Origin: Acidobacteriota bacterium | GTDB taxonomy: Bacteria > Acidobacteriota > Holophagae > Acanthopleuribacterales > Acanthopleuribacteraceae | DNA: 40,070 nucleotides | Direction: 5' to 3' | NCBI GenBank assembly: GCA_030066195.1 | Contig: JASJCB010000058.1 | Coordinates: forward strand, 1 to 40,070 | In this document: positions 23,615-31,400 of the stretch, in pieces | How positions within the stretch are numbered: the first letter of the stretch is position 1 | Layout: each line of letters begins with the position of its first letter | The notes under the pieces: generated by a model | Databases searched by the model: none | What the model saw: only the letters and a program-made list of their open reading frames with translations | What the model was told of the DNA's origin: nothing | Translations under genes and position numbers: made by a program

Positions 23615-24034
23615 TTAGAAGTGGCTGTCCAGCAGACTTTGGAAGCGGCCGGCGTGAGACTTTTCGGCTTTGGCCAGGGTCTCGAACCAGTCGGCGATTT
23701 CGTTGAAACCCTCTTCGCGAGCGGTTTTTGCCATACCGGGATACATGTCGGTGTATTCGTGGGTCTCACCGGCAACGGCGGCTTTCAGGTTATCTTCAGA
23801 GTCACCCAGGGGCAGACCGGTAGCGGGGTCGCCGACCTGCTTGATATAGTCCAGGTGGCCGTGAGCGTGACCGGTTTCACCTTCAGCGGTTTCGCGGAAG
23901 TTGTTGGCGATTTCGGGATACCCTTCGATGTCGGCAACTTTGGCAAAGTAGATGTAGCGACGATTGGCTTGAGACTCACCGGCGAAAGCGGCTTTCAGGT
24001 TCTCATGCGTTTTGGTTCCTTTCAAATTACTCAT
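23615..24034 (-). CDS. rubrerythrin-type diiron protein without rubredoxin domain
   Basis: This cytoplasmic non-heme diiron protein reduces hydrogen peroxide in anaerobic and microaerobic stress. It has 139 residues, shorter than classical rubrerythrin (about 190), because the C-terminal rubredoxin domain with CxxC pairs is absent. The four-helix ligands are visible: Glu20 in AAFAGESQANRRY, Glu53 and His56 in AEGETGHAHGH, Glu90 and Glu93 in AGETHEYTDMYP, Glu124 and His127 in AKAEKSHAGRF. The ATG at 24032-24034 has AAGGAG with a 10-base spacer. It is first in an operon with a CCG Fe-S protein and a DUF3501 protein. Lacking its own rubredoxin domain, it needs an external electron donor, which the Fe-S protein could supply. 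The leader contains a GGGACC / GGTCCC hairpin with a 4-base loop at 24070-24085. Confidence 0.95.
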   Translation of the reverse strand: MSNLKGTKTHENLKAAFAGESQANRRYIYFAKVADIEGYPEIANNFRETAEGETGHAHGHLDYIKQVGDPATGLPLGDSEDNLKAAVAGETHEYTDMYPGMAKTAREEGFNEIADWFETLAKAEKSHAGRFQSLLDSHF

Positions 24035-24140
24035 ATCTTGACAACTCCTTCATAAGTGCGTGGAAGGCAGGGACCGCAAGGTCCCGGCACGCGGCCGAAA
24101 CAACTCGGGCGTACCGTCCTAAACTGCTCGCCCTTCGTAT

Positions 24141-24157
24141 AACAAGATGCCTGCCAA
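24141..24157 (-). promoter_or_regulatory. weak sigma54-like element upstream of rubrerythrin
   Basis: On the minus strand TTGGCAGGCATCTTGTT has the -24 GG and the -12 TTG at the spacing of sigma54 promoters, but the -12 GC is GT and the seventh base differs from consensus. It lies about 107 bases before the rubrerythrin start. No enhancer-binding regulator is in the window. Speculative. Confidence 0.2.
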
Positions 24158-24277
24158 AACCGTGAAGATTTTATAAGCCTATTGATATGAAGCACTTCAG
24201 ATGTTAGGGGATGGTCAGCAAATTTAATTGCCATATTTGACGACGCAAATCATCAAATAGAACGGCCAACTCTCCGG

Positions 24278-24295
24278 GCACCGATATTTCGGTGC
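24278..24295 (-). terminator. hairpin after the ABC1 kinase gene
   Basis: GCACCGA and TCGGTGC form a perfect 7-bp stem with a 4-base loop, 22 bases after the stop codon of the ABC1 gene. No T run follows, so termination would be weak or of another type. Confidence 0.4.
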
Positions 24296-24316
24296 GACCC
24301 GATGCTTACCTCCGGG

Positions 24317-26086
24317 TTACTCCTGTTGGCGGAAGCGCTGAGCCAGGAGACCGGTGGAAAAACTGCTGTAGGCCAGGAATCCGTTGATCAGCAACCAGAC
24401 TTGCAGATCCAGTTTGGGAAACCGGGCCAGGTTTCGCAATGTCTCCATGTCGAGACCGTAGTTGAAATCCGCCAGTTGGTACAGGCAAAGGCCGGTACCT
24501 GCCGCGGCGCCGACCAGGAAGGCCGCCGAAAAGAAGCCGAAACTCGCTGCCACCAGGCGCGATACCCGATTCGTGGTTCCCTCGAAGACCTGGGCCAGAC
24601 GTCTTAGATTGGCGCCCCGGTAGATGCCCATTTCCGCCTGCTCCACGGGGTAGTCGACCAGGTTTTGCAGCCGCAGCAGGTCGGCCGGTAATTGGCCCAT
24701 GACCTGCTGCATCTCGCGCGTTCTTCTCTGTTTCATATAGGCCGTCATCAGGCCCGGCAGGTCTCGGCTGGGGATCAGGTCGCGCAATGAGGTGTCCAGG
24801 GTCGTCCAGCCGCGCAGGACCTTGAAGAAGGACCATTGGATGGTGATCCCGTGTCGGGCCAGGGCCTTGGTCATGGTGTCCAGCACCCATCCGGCCGATT
24901 TTTCCTTGTAGGAGATCTCCGGGACATGGCAGCGGTCCTTCCAGGAGCTGAGGGCGCGCATCAGTTCCTCTTTCATGGGAGCAAGGTTGGTTGAAGGCAA
25001 CCGCGGTGCGATCAGCACGAAGATATCGATCGCCTTGGCGAATTCGCCTTTGGCCAGGGCCTCTAAATAAGCGTCGTATTTGCGCAAGAGATCGCGCTCC
25101 AAGGTGCCGATACTGCCGAAATCCAATAGCACCAGGCGGTTATTGCGCATCAGGTAGATATTGCCCGGGTGCAGGTCGGCATGAAACAGCTTGTCTTCGA
25201 AGACCTGGCGCAGGAAGGAGAACAGCAGTCGACGGCCCACCACATCCGGGTCGATCTCGTTTTCCCGGTGCCAGGCGTCCAGTTTGTGGGGCTGATTGGC
25301 GACCACATACAGGTAGTCCACCATGGAAACCCCGTCGACGAATTCCATAACCAGCACCTTGGTGGTGCAATAACGCCGGTAGACACGCGGAACCATGATC
25401 TGGTGTCTGGCCAGGGACTTGCGCAAGCGCATCTGGTTGTGAACCTCGTAGCGATAGTCCAATTCCTCGACGAAGACCTGGTTCAACTCCCAGAGCAGTT
25501 CGTTCCAGTGCATAAACGGCAAGACGGACAGTCGTTCCAACAGGGACAACCCGCCGCGGATCAACTGCATATCGCGAACAAAGGCGCGTTGCATGCCGGG
25601 TCGACGCACCTTGATCACCACGCGGGCGCCGTTTTTTCGCAGGCGGGCCCGGTGCACCTGGCCGATGGAGGCAGCGGCCCAGGGCTTATCTTCGAATTCG
25701 CTGAAAATCTCATTCAGGGGGGCGCCTAATTCGGCTTCAATGCGCAAGCGCGCCTGTTCAGGCGCAAAGCCCAGGGCCCGGTCCTGAAGCCTGGCCAATT
25801 CGTCGCACAGCTCTTGCGAAAGCAGATCCGGTCGCATGGCAAGCAGTTGACCAAGCTTGATCCAGAGCAGGCCCATCTTCTGGCAAAAAGCACACAATAA
25901 TTGACCTGTTTTCACCGGCTTCAACCGGCCTGTCAGTTTAAGGAACAGCAAATGCGCAACGAGACCGAGACCGCGACCGAGAAGCGCAAAGTGGCGGAAC
26001 CGATAGCGATGGGCCCGATCGTCGATGGGAATTTCCGGGCGTGTATTGCGGGCAATGAGTTGGGTGGGAATCCATTCTTCGCGCAT
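24317..26086 (-). CDS. ABC1/UbiB-family atypical kinase, catalytic motifs intact
   Basis: This membrane-associated atypical protein kinase-like ATPase has 589 residues. ATG 26084-26086 has GGAG 5 bases upstream, just after the stop of the neighbouring paralogue (12-base gap). Family motifs are complete: the KxGQ motif KLGQLLAMRPDLLS (77-90), alanine-rich loop AAASIGQVHRARL (137-149), invariant Lys159 in VVIKVRRPG, FVEELDYRYE, the catalytic loop FHADLHPGNIYL (301-312) and DFG at 322-324 (LLDFGSIG). The C-terminus has one or two hydrophobic segments (LVAASFGFFSAAFLVGAAAG near 520 and VWLLINGFLAYSSF near 567) that would anchor it. Relatives such as UbiB and COQ8 support ubiquinone or other isoprenoid-lipid metabolism, apparently by ATP-driven lipid extraction. 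No quinone biosynthesis gene is nearby. It probably works with the degenerate paralogue encoded immediately upstream. Confidence 0.9.
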   Translation of the reverse strand: MREEWIPTQLIARNTRPEIPIDDRAHRYRFRHFALLGRGLGLVAHLLFLKLTGRLKPVKTGQLLCAFCQKMGLLWIKLGQLLAMRPDLLSQELCDELARLQDRALGFAPEQARLRIEAELGAPLNEIFSEFEDKPWAAASIGQVHRARLRKNGARVVIKVRRPGMQRAFVRDMQLIRGGLSLLERLSVLPFMHWNELLWELNQVFVEELDYRYEVHNQMRLRKSLARHQIMVPRVYRRYCTTKVLVMEFVDGVSMVDYLYVVANQPHKLDAWHRENEIDPDVVGRRLLFSFLRQVFEDKLFHADLHPGNIYLMRNNRLVLLDFGSIGTLERDLLRKYDAYLEALAKGEFAKAIDIFVLIAPRLPSTNLAPMKEELMRALSSWKDRCHVPEISYKEKSAGWVLDTMTKALARHGITIQWSFFKVLRGWTTLDTSLRDLIPSRDLPGLMTAYMKQRRTREMQQVMGQLPADLLRLQNLVDYPVEQAEMGIYRGANLRRLAQVFEGTTNRVSRLVAASFGFFSAAFLVGAAAGTGLCLYQLADFNYGLDMETLRNLARFPKLDLQVWLLINGFLAYSSFSTGLLAQRFRQQE

Positions 26087-26098
26087 GGTTACTCCCGC

Positions 26099-27940
26099 TC
26101 AATCCAGCGACGGCGCGGCGTCGCTGTGGCTGCCGTACTCACGGGTGCTGAAGCGTTTGCGCAGACGTTGCGTAAAGCGCTGCAAGCCGAGGACGATCAA
26201 CAATACCACCAACCAGGCGGGCTGACCGAAGCGAGGCACAACAGTGCTCAGCTCAACCAGTTGAGGGCCCAGGAGAACGTCCAGATTAAAGTCATAAAAA
26301 CGCATACAAAATATAGAAGCCAGGAAGACAAAGATGGTCAGGAAAACCATCGAGCCCAAGCCGAACAAGGCGGCGATGACCGCGTCCAATTTAGAGGCGG
26401 AACCTTGGACCACTTGAGCCTGGCGACGCATCAAGGATTCACGGAGCAGGTTGTATTCCTCCATTTTCCGCGGGAATTCGTGCAGCGCCACCAGGGCCGC
26501 CCCCACTCTGCCCGGCAGATTCCCGATATTCGTGGTGACATGGCGACGCTCACCCATTTCCATATAATTAAGGATACCTCTTTGATAGTTGAAAGCCGGG
26601 TCCAAATTGGCCAGGGCCAGATCCAGGTGAACCCAGGCACCGGTCAATTTTGAAAAGGCCCATTGCGCCGCGAACTGCGAGCCGTAGAGCACCCGATTCA
26701 TCCGGCCGATCGTGTAACTGAGTGATTTTTCCAGGTAGGGTAGTTCGGTAACATGGACGCGGGTCTCCCAGGTGCGCCAAACCCGAATCAGTTTTTGTTT
26801 GACGATATTCAAATCCACGCGGGGCAGTTGGGTCGCCAGCAGAAAGTAGATTTCGGCGGCGGTGTCCAATTCCCCCCGGGCCAGGTGGTCCAGGAAGTGC
26901 CGCTGCTTGGCCAGACTCTCGCGGTCCAGGGAACCGGCGCTCCGACACTCGATGACACCGATTCGGCTGTCGCGCAAGAGGATGATATTGGCCGTGTGCA
27001 AATCGCCGTGGAAGAAGTTATCTTCAAAGACCTGACGGTAGACCGAGCGGAACAGTCGTTGGGCCAGAAGCTTGGGATCTATATTGTTCTCTCGCAGCCA
27101 CAGTTGGAGTCGACGAGGATCGGTGCGGCTGAGGTAAATGAAGTCGGAAAGCAATGCGCCTTGGATGAATTCCATCACCAGGACACGGCCGCTGCTGTAG
27201 GCATCGTAGACCTGGGGCACGTGTACGGGTTCCATGACCAGGTTCTGGGAAAGGCGGCGCAGGGATGCGGCCTCATAGTGATAATTCAATTCGCGGATCT
27301 GGATCTCTCTCAATTCGTGAAACAGGTCGTCCCAGCGCATCCCCGGCATGATGTCCAGCATTTTCAGGACGCTGAAGACCCGGCTGATCAGGCGCAGGTC
27401 GTGTTCGAAGATGTCCTTGGCATAAGGCTGCTGGATCTTGACCGCAACCCATTCCTCTTCCTCTTTGAGGCGGGCGCGATGGGTTTGCGAGACGGTGGTG
27501 GCGACAAAGGGATGCGTTTCGATTTCTTCGAAGACATCGGTCACCGGCCGGCCCAGTTCGGCTTCCAAAATTTCTTTCATTTGGGGCCAGGGCCGTGCGC
27601 CGCCCAAATCGCGCAGATCCTGGATGGCGAAGCCCACGGGCGTGGATAACAGGGAACCCCGCAGGGACAGGGTTTGCACCACGCGAATCCAGACCATGCC
27701 CAGGTGCTGAAGGGTGCGTTCGAAGCGCTGCATGCGCCTGAGACGCGTGCGCCTGCCCCTCAGCCGCAGCCACCAGTCACCCAGCCAGAGCAGAATCAAG
27801 CGACTCGCCACGAACAGGCCGCGCATGCGCCAGGGCCTTTCGGTAGCCGGAGGAACAGGCGTCCGTTCGGTAGCTTGTATGAGCCGGGTGGTTATTAAGT
27901 GATCGGGAATCAACCGCGGATCTCCGGTTCCTGGGATCAA
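26099..27940 (-). CDS. degenerate ABC1/UbiB-family paralogue (predicted pseudokinase)
   Basis: This 613-residue paralogue aligns with the downstream ABC1 protein over its length, including the C-terminal membrane segments (VFLTIFVFLASIFCMRF and WLVVLLIVLG). Key motifs are altered. KxGQ is RVVQ (86-89), the alanine-rich loop is ATTVSQTH (147-154), and the metal-binding DFG is ECR (331-333, VIECRSAG). Lys168 in VAVKIQQP and HGDLHTANI (311-319) are kept. Loss of the DFG aspartate should abolish or greatly weaken ATP hydrolysis, so it may be a regulatory or structural partner. The longest frame begins with TTG at 27938-27940; a TTG at 27911-27913 has GGAG 8 bases upstream and fits the paralogue's N-terminus better, so the true start may be there. 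It is the first gene of the pair and divergent from the NRPS gene. No frameshift or stop is seen, so it is under selection as a protein. Confidence 0.85.
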   Translation of the reverse strand: MIPGTGDPRLIPDHLITTRLIQATERTPVPPATERPWRMRGLFVASRLILLWLGDWWLRLRGRRTRLRRMQRFERTLQHLGMVWIRVVQTLSLRGSLLSTPVGFAIQDLRDLGGARPWPQMKEILEAELGRPVTDVFEEIETHPFVATTVSQTHRARLKEEEEWVAVKIQQPYAKDIFEHDLRLISRVFSVLKMLDIMPGMRWDDLFHELREIQIRELNYHYEAASLRRLSQNLVMEPVHVPQVYDAYSSGRVLVMEFIQGALLSDFIYLSRTDPRRLQLWLRENNIDPKLLAQRLFRSVYRQVFEDNFFHGDLHTANIILLRDSRIGVIECRSAGSLDRESLAKQRHFLDHLARGELDTAAEIYFLLATQLPRVDLNIVKQKLIRVWRTWETRVHVTELPYLEKSLSYTIGRMNRVLYGSQFAAQWAFSKLTGAWVHLDLALANLDPAFNYQRGILNYMEMGERRHVTTNIGNLPGRVGAALVALHEFPRKMEEYNLLRESLMRRQAQVVQGSASKLDAVIAALFGLGSMVFLTIFVFLASIFCMRFYDFNLDVLLGPQLVELSTVVPRFGQPAWLVVLLIVLGLQRFTQRLRKRFSTREYGSHSDAAPSLD

Positions 27941-28084
27941 TCCAGTTTATTGTACCCCGAATGCGGTCGGCGGGGTAAGGGGACATCGGCCCGAAGGTAG
28001 GGACTCGTCAAGTGGGAAGAGTCGATGCATAAAATAACCAAGAAATACACGGGTCCGCATAAACACTCGTTTGGCCATAAGATG

Positions 28085-28229
28085 TTTTGTTATTACCGGT
28101 AACAACAAAATCCCTACAATATGAAACTCGATTGTTCCTGAGAACAATCGAATTTTATGCATTGTCCTTATGTGTTCCCGGGAACAATTGAGTACCGGAC
28201 GCCGGATATTCATGTCTTCCCGGGATGAA
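28085..28229. promoter_or_regulatory. four phased inverted repeats, candidate operator array
   Basis: The dyad centres are at 28097.5, 28139.5, 28179.5 and 28221.5, spaced 42, 40 and 42 bp, close to four helical turns. Site 1 has core TTACCGGTAA flanked by TTTTGTT and AACAAAA. Site 2 is TTGTTCCTGAGAACAA (10-bp arms in all, 28128-28151). Site 3 is GTGTTCCCGGGAACAA (28172-28187). Site 4 is GTCTTCCCGGGATGAA (28214-28229). Sites 2 and 3, and sites 3 and 4, agree at 13 of 16 positions. Such an array fits cooperative binding of a dimeric repressor or activator of the NRPS gene or the divergent ABC1 genes. Confidence 0.6.
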
Positions 28230-28236
28230 TTCCGGC
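28201..28236. repeat. long hairpin enclosing the fourth dyad
   Basis: GCCGGA + ATTCAT (28201-28213, one extra T) pairs with ATGAAT + TCCGGC (28225-28236), a 12-bp stem with one bulge and an 11-base loop. It overlaps the fourth operator-like site and could be a leader RNA structure if transcription starts upstream. Confidence 0.6.
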
Positions 28237-28283
28237 ACAAATGAGATCGTCACGGGGTCTCAGGCGACCTTGACGAGTTCCTG

Positions 28284-28303
28284 CTTTCAAACCGGTTTGG
28301 AAG
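28284..28303. repeat. 20-bp palindrome in the NRPS leader
   Basis: CTTTCAAACC pairs with GGTTTGGAAG at 9 of 10 positions, with no loop, as expected for a protein-binding dyad rather than an RNA hairpin. Its centre is 72 bp after that of the fourth operator-like site. Confidence 0.5.
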
Positions 28304-28327
28304 TACTACTTTTTGAGATGTCCTCAC

Positions 28328-28347
28328 GGAAGTTGTAGAATACTTCC
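28328..28347. repeat. small inverted repeat in the NRPS leader
   Basis: GGAAGT and ACTTCC flank an 8-base spacer. GGAAGT also occurs at 28299-28304. It may be a binding site or a leader hairpin, 70 bases before the NRPS start. Confidence 0.4.
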
Positions 28348-28415
28348 ATTGCGTCAACCCTTCGCGTTGGCCGTAGATACATTGCTTTCCACTCAACCTT
28401 GTCGAGATAACATCC

Positions 28416-31400
28416 ATGCCCCCTCCTCATTTAGATGATCTGCTGGGCCGGCTTTATGATGCCCGGATTACCTGCCGTCTGGTCGCGGGTAAATTGCGTC
28501 TTCAAGGTCCCTCCGAGGCTCTGCAAGGTTCCCTGCTCGACGAATTGCGTCGTCACAAGGACGACCTGACCCGCTTGTTGCAACGGCAACAGGAGCGCCG
28601 GGAAGAGCCGCTGCCGCAACCCAAACCCGCCGATGAACCCGCGCTCTTGTCCTTTTCTCAACAGCGCATGTGGTTCTTCGAGCAATACGAGGCCCGGGGC
28701 GTACCCGCCTACCACATCCCCTGCGCACTTCGGTTGCGCGGCCGGCTCCAGATCGATCGTTTGAACAACGCCCTGTCCGGCATCATTGCCCGTCACCAGG
28801 CCATGCGTACCCGGTTCATTCAGGAAGACGAGGAACCCTGCCAGGTCGTCGACTCGCCGCAACCCTTCCGGCCCGCTCTGATCGATCTCAGCGGTCTTGC
28901 CGACCCGGAACCGGCCCGCGCCGAGATTGCCGCCGCGGAAGCCCGGTTGCCTTTCGACCTGAAGTTGGGACCCATGTACCGGGGGCGGCTCCTGCGCCTG
29001 GCCCTTGACGACCACGTGCTGTTATTCACCATGCACCACATCATCTTCGACGGCTGGTCCATTGACATCCTGGTGCGCGAACTCATCGCCGGTTATACCG
29101 GCGACCGCGAACTGCCCGCCCCGGACCGGCAATACGTCGATTTCTCCTGGTGGCAACGAACCCGAATGAACGCGGACGTACTGCACGAACAGCGAGACTA
29201 TTGGATTAACCGCCTGGCCGACATCCCGCCGCTGCTTGAATTGCCGACAGATAAGCCGCGCCCTGTACGTCAGGGCTTTGAGGGCGATGTGGAACCCGTC
29301 TCGATCGAGGGGGAACGCCTGGCCGCCTTGGAGAACCTGGCTCGGGAACACGGCGCTACTCTTTTCATGACGCTCCAAGCAATCCTGGCCGTTCTGCTGC
29401 ACCGCTACACCGACCGGGAAGACATCCCCGTGGGTACGCCGATCGCCGGCCGCACGCGTCCTGAGTGGGCTTCCCTGATCGGCTGTTTCATCAACACCTT
29501 GTGTCTGCGCAACGACCTCGGCGGCAACCCCTCCTTTGCCCGGTTACTGCAGCGCACCCGCGTGCTTACTCTTGAAGCCTTCGCCAATCAAGACCTGCCC
29601 TTCGAACAGGTGGTCGATGCGGTCAAGCCGGAGCGCAACCCGGGTCACGGCCCCCTGTTCCAAGTCATGTTCGCCTTGCAGAACGCTTCGGGAGAAGCCC
29701 TGGCGTTACCGGGCCTGGCCTTGGATCTGTTACCGCTCGAACACATGCCCTCGCCCATGGACCTGACCCTGCAACTGACCCCCCGCGATGACGGCTGCCG
29801 GGGGGAGTGGGTCTACCGTACCGATTTGTTCGAACCGCCGACCATCGCCCGCATTTCCCAACATTTCCTCATCATATGCGATGCCGTGTGCGCCGATCCG
29901 CAAATACCTGTCGGTTCGATCGATTTTCTGACGGCCGAGGATAAACAAACCTTGCTGTCCATCGATCACCAGGTCAACAAGCTGTCGCATGACAAAAACC
30001 GCAAGCCGGACAGCGCCGCCCCGATGCGAGAACATCTTCCACCCACCAACCAAACGGAGCGGGAACTGGCCGATCTCTGGCAAGGACTCCTCGCTATCGA
30101 GCCCCCGGGGATCTACGACAGCTTCTTCGACCTGGGCGGGCACTCTCTGATGGCGACGCGTCTGGCCGGCCGCATCCGGGCACGCTTTCGGGTGGACCTG
30201 CCCGTTCAAACCATTTTCGAAACGCCCACCATTGCAGGGTTGGCCGCGGCCATCCAACCATTGTCCGAGCCCGGCCTGCCTCCCGTGGTACCCGTGGAGT
30301 CGGCGGCAGACAGGCCTTTGTCCTTCAACCAGCAACGCTTCTGGTTCTTCGATCAGTTGGTGGGCCGGGGCGACCTGCACGCCTACAACATCCCTATTAC
30401 ATTGGAATTGAACGGGCTGCTGAATGTGGTCGCGCTGGAACAAGCCCTGGCGGGCATTATCGACCGTCACGAAACGCTGCGCACGCGCTTCCCCGCTTGC
30501 GAGGGCCGACCCGCGCCCATCGTCATGCCGCCGAACCGCTTTTCCTTACCCCTGATCGACCTGGAAGGGGTCGACGATGTAACTCCGCTGATCGCTCGCG
30601 AGGAACGTCACCGTTTCGATCTGGCCGGGGAGGATCTGTTCAGGGCGAAGCTGCTGCGGTTGGGCGATCGGCGTCACGTGTTGCAGGCAACCATGCATCA
30701 TATCATTGCGGACGGCTGGTCCATGGGCGTCTTCGTGGATGAGTTAACGACGCGCTACACGTTCCGCCTTCGACAAAAAACCGCTGTCCTTCCGCCGCTT
30801 CCGGTTCAATACGCCGATTACGCCGCCTGGCAGAACCGCATCCTCGAAGAAGGTTTACTGCAGAACCAGGAACGCTATTGGAAGGATCGATTGGCGGACG
30901 CGCCGCCGGTGCTGGATGTTCCGCTGGATGCGCCGCGTCCCGCGTTTCAGACCTTCGAGGGCGCCTATCGCCGCTTCCACCTGGACGCGGCCGACCGGAA
31001 ATCCACCGAAAACCTGGCGAGTGAAACCGGCGCCACCCCCTTCATGGTGCTGCACGCGGCCTTCTGCCTGCTGCTGTCGCGTTACAGCGGCCAAACGGAC
31101 CTGGTGACCGGCACGCCGGTCGCCGGCCGTAACGACGAAGCGGTCGAACCGCTGATCGGCCTGTTTATCAACACCCTGCCGTTGCGCTTGAACCTGGACG
31201 GCAATCCCCATTTCCAAGGTCTGGTCGACCGAACCCGGAAATCCGCGCTGGAAGCCTTCGCCCATGCGGACCTGCCCTTCGACCGCATCGCCGCTCTGGC
31301 CGATGTCCCCCGCGACCCCGCTGTATCGCCCGTCTACCAGACCCTGTTCGCGTTGCAAAACGCGCCGTTGCGCCCCCTGGAACTCCCGGGGCTTGATTTG

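Larger units (their letters stand above)
27941..28415. promoter_or_regulatory. 475-base divergent control region before the NRPS gene
   Basis: This gene-free region between the ABC1 pair and the NRPS gene is dense in inverted repeats: four related dyads (28085-28236) and two more at 28284-28303 and 28328-28347. No strong -35/-10 pair stands out for the NRPS. The NRPS ribosome site is weak (GAG about 13 bases before the ATG). Short open frames here have no protein-like character. Confidence 0.6.

Noticed and set aside
27947..28240. 97-codon minus-strand frame upstream of the NRPS
   Set aside because: It runs through the four inverted repeats, has no ribosome site and no protein-like composition.
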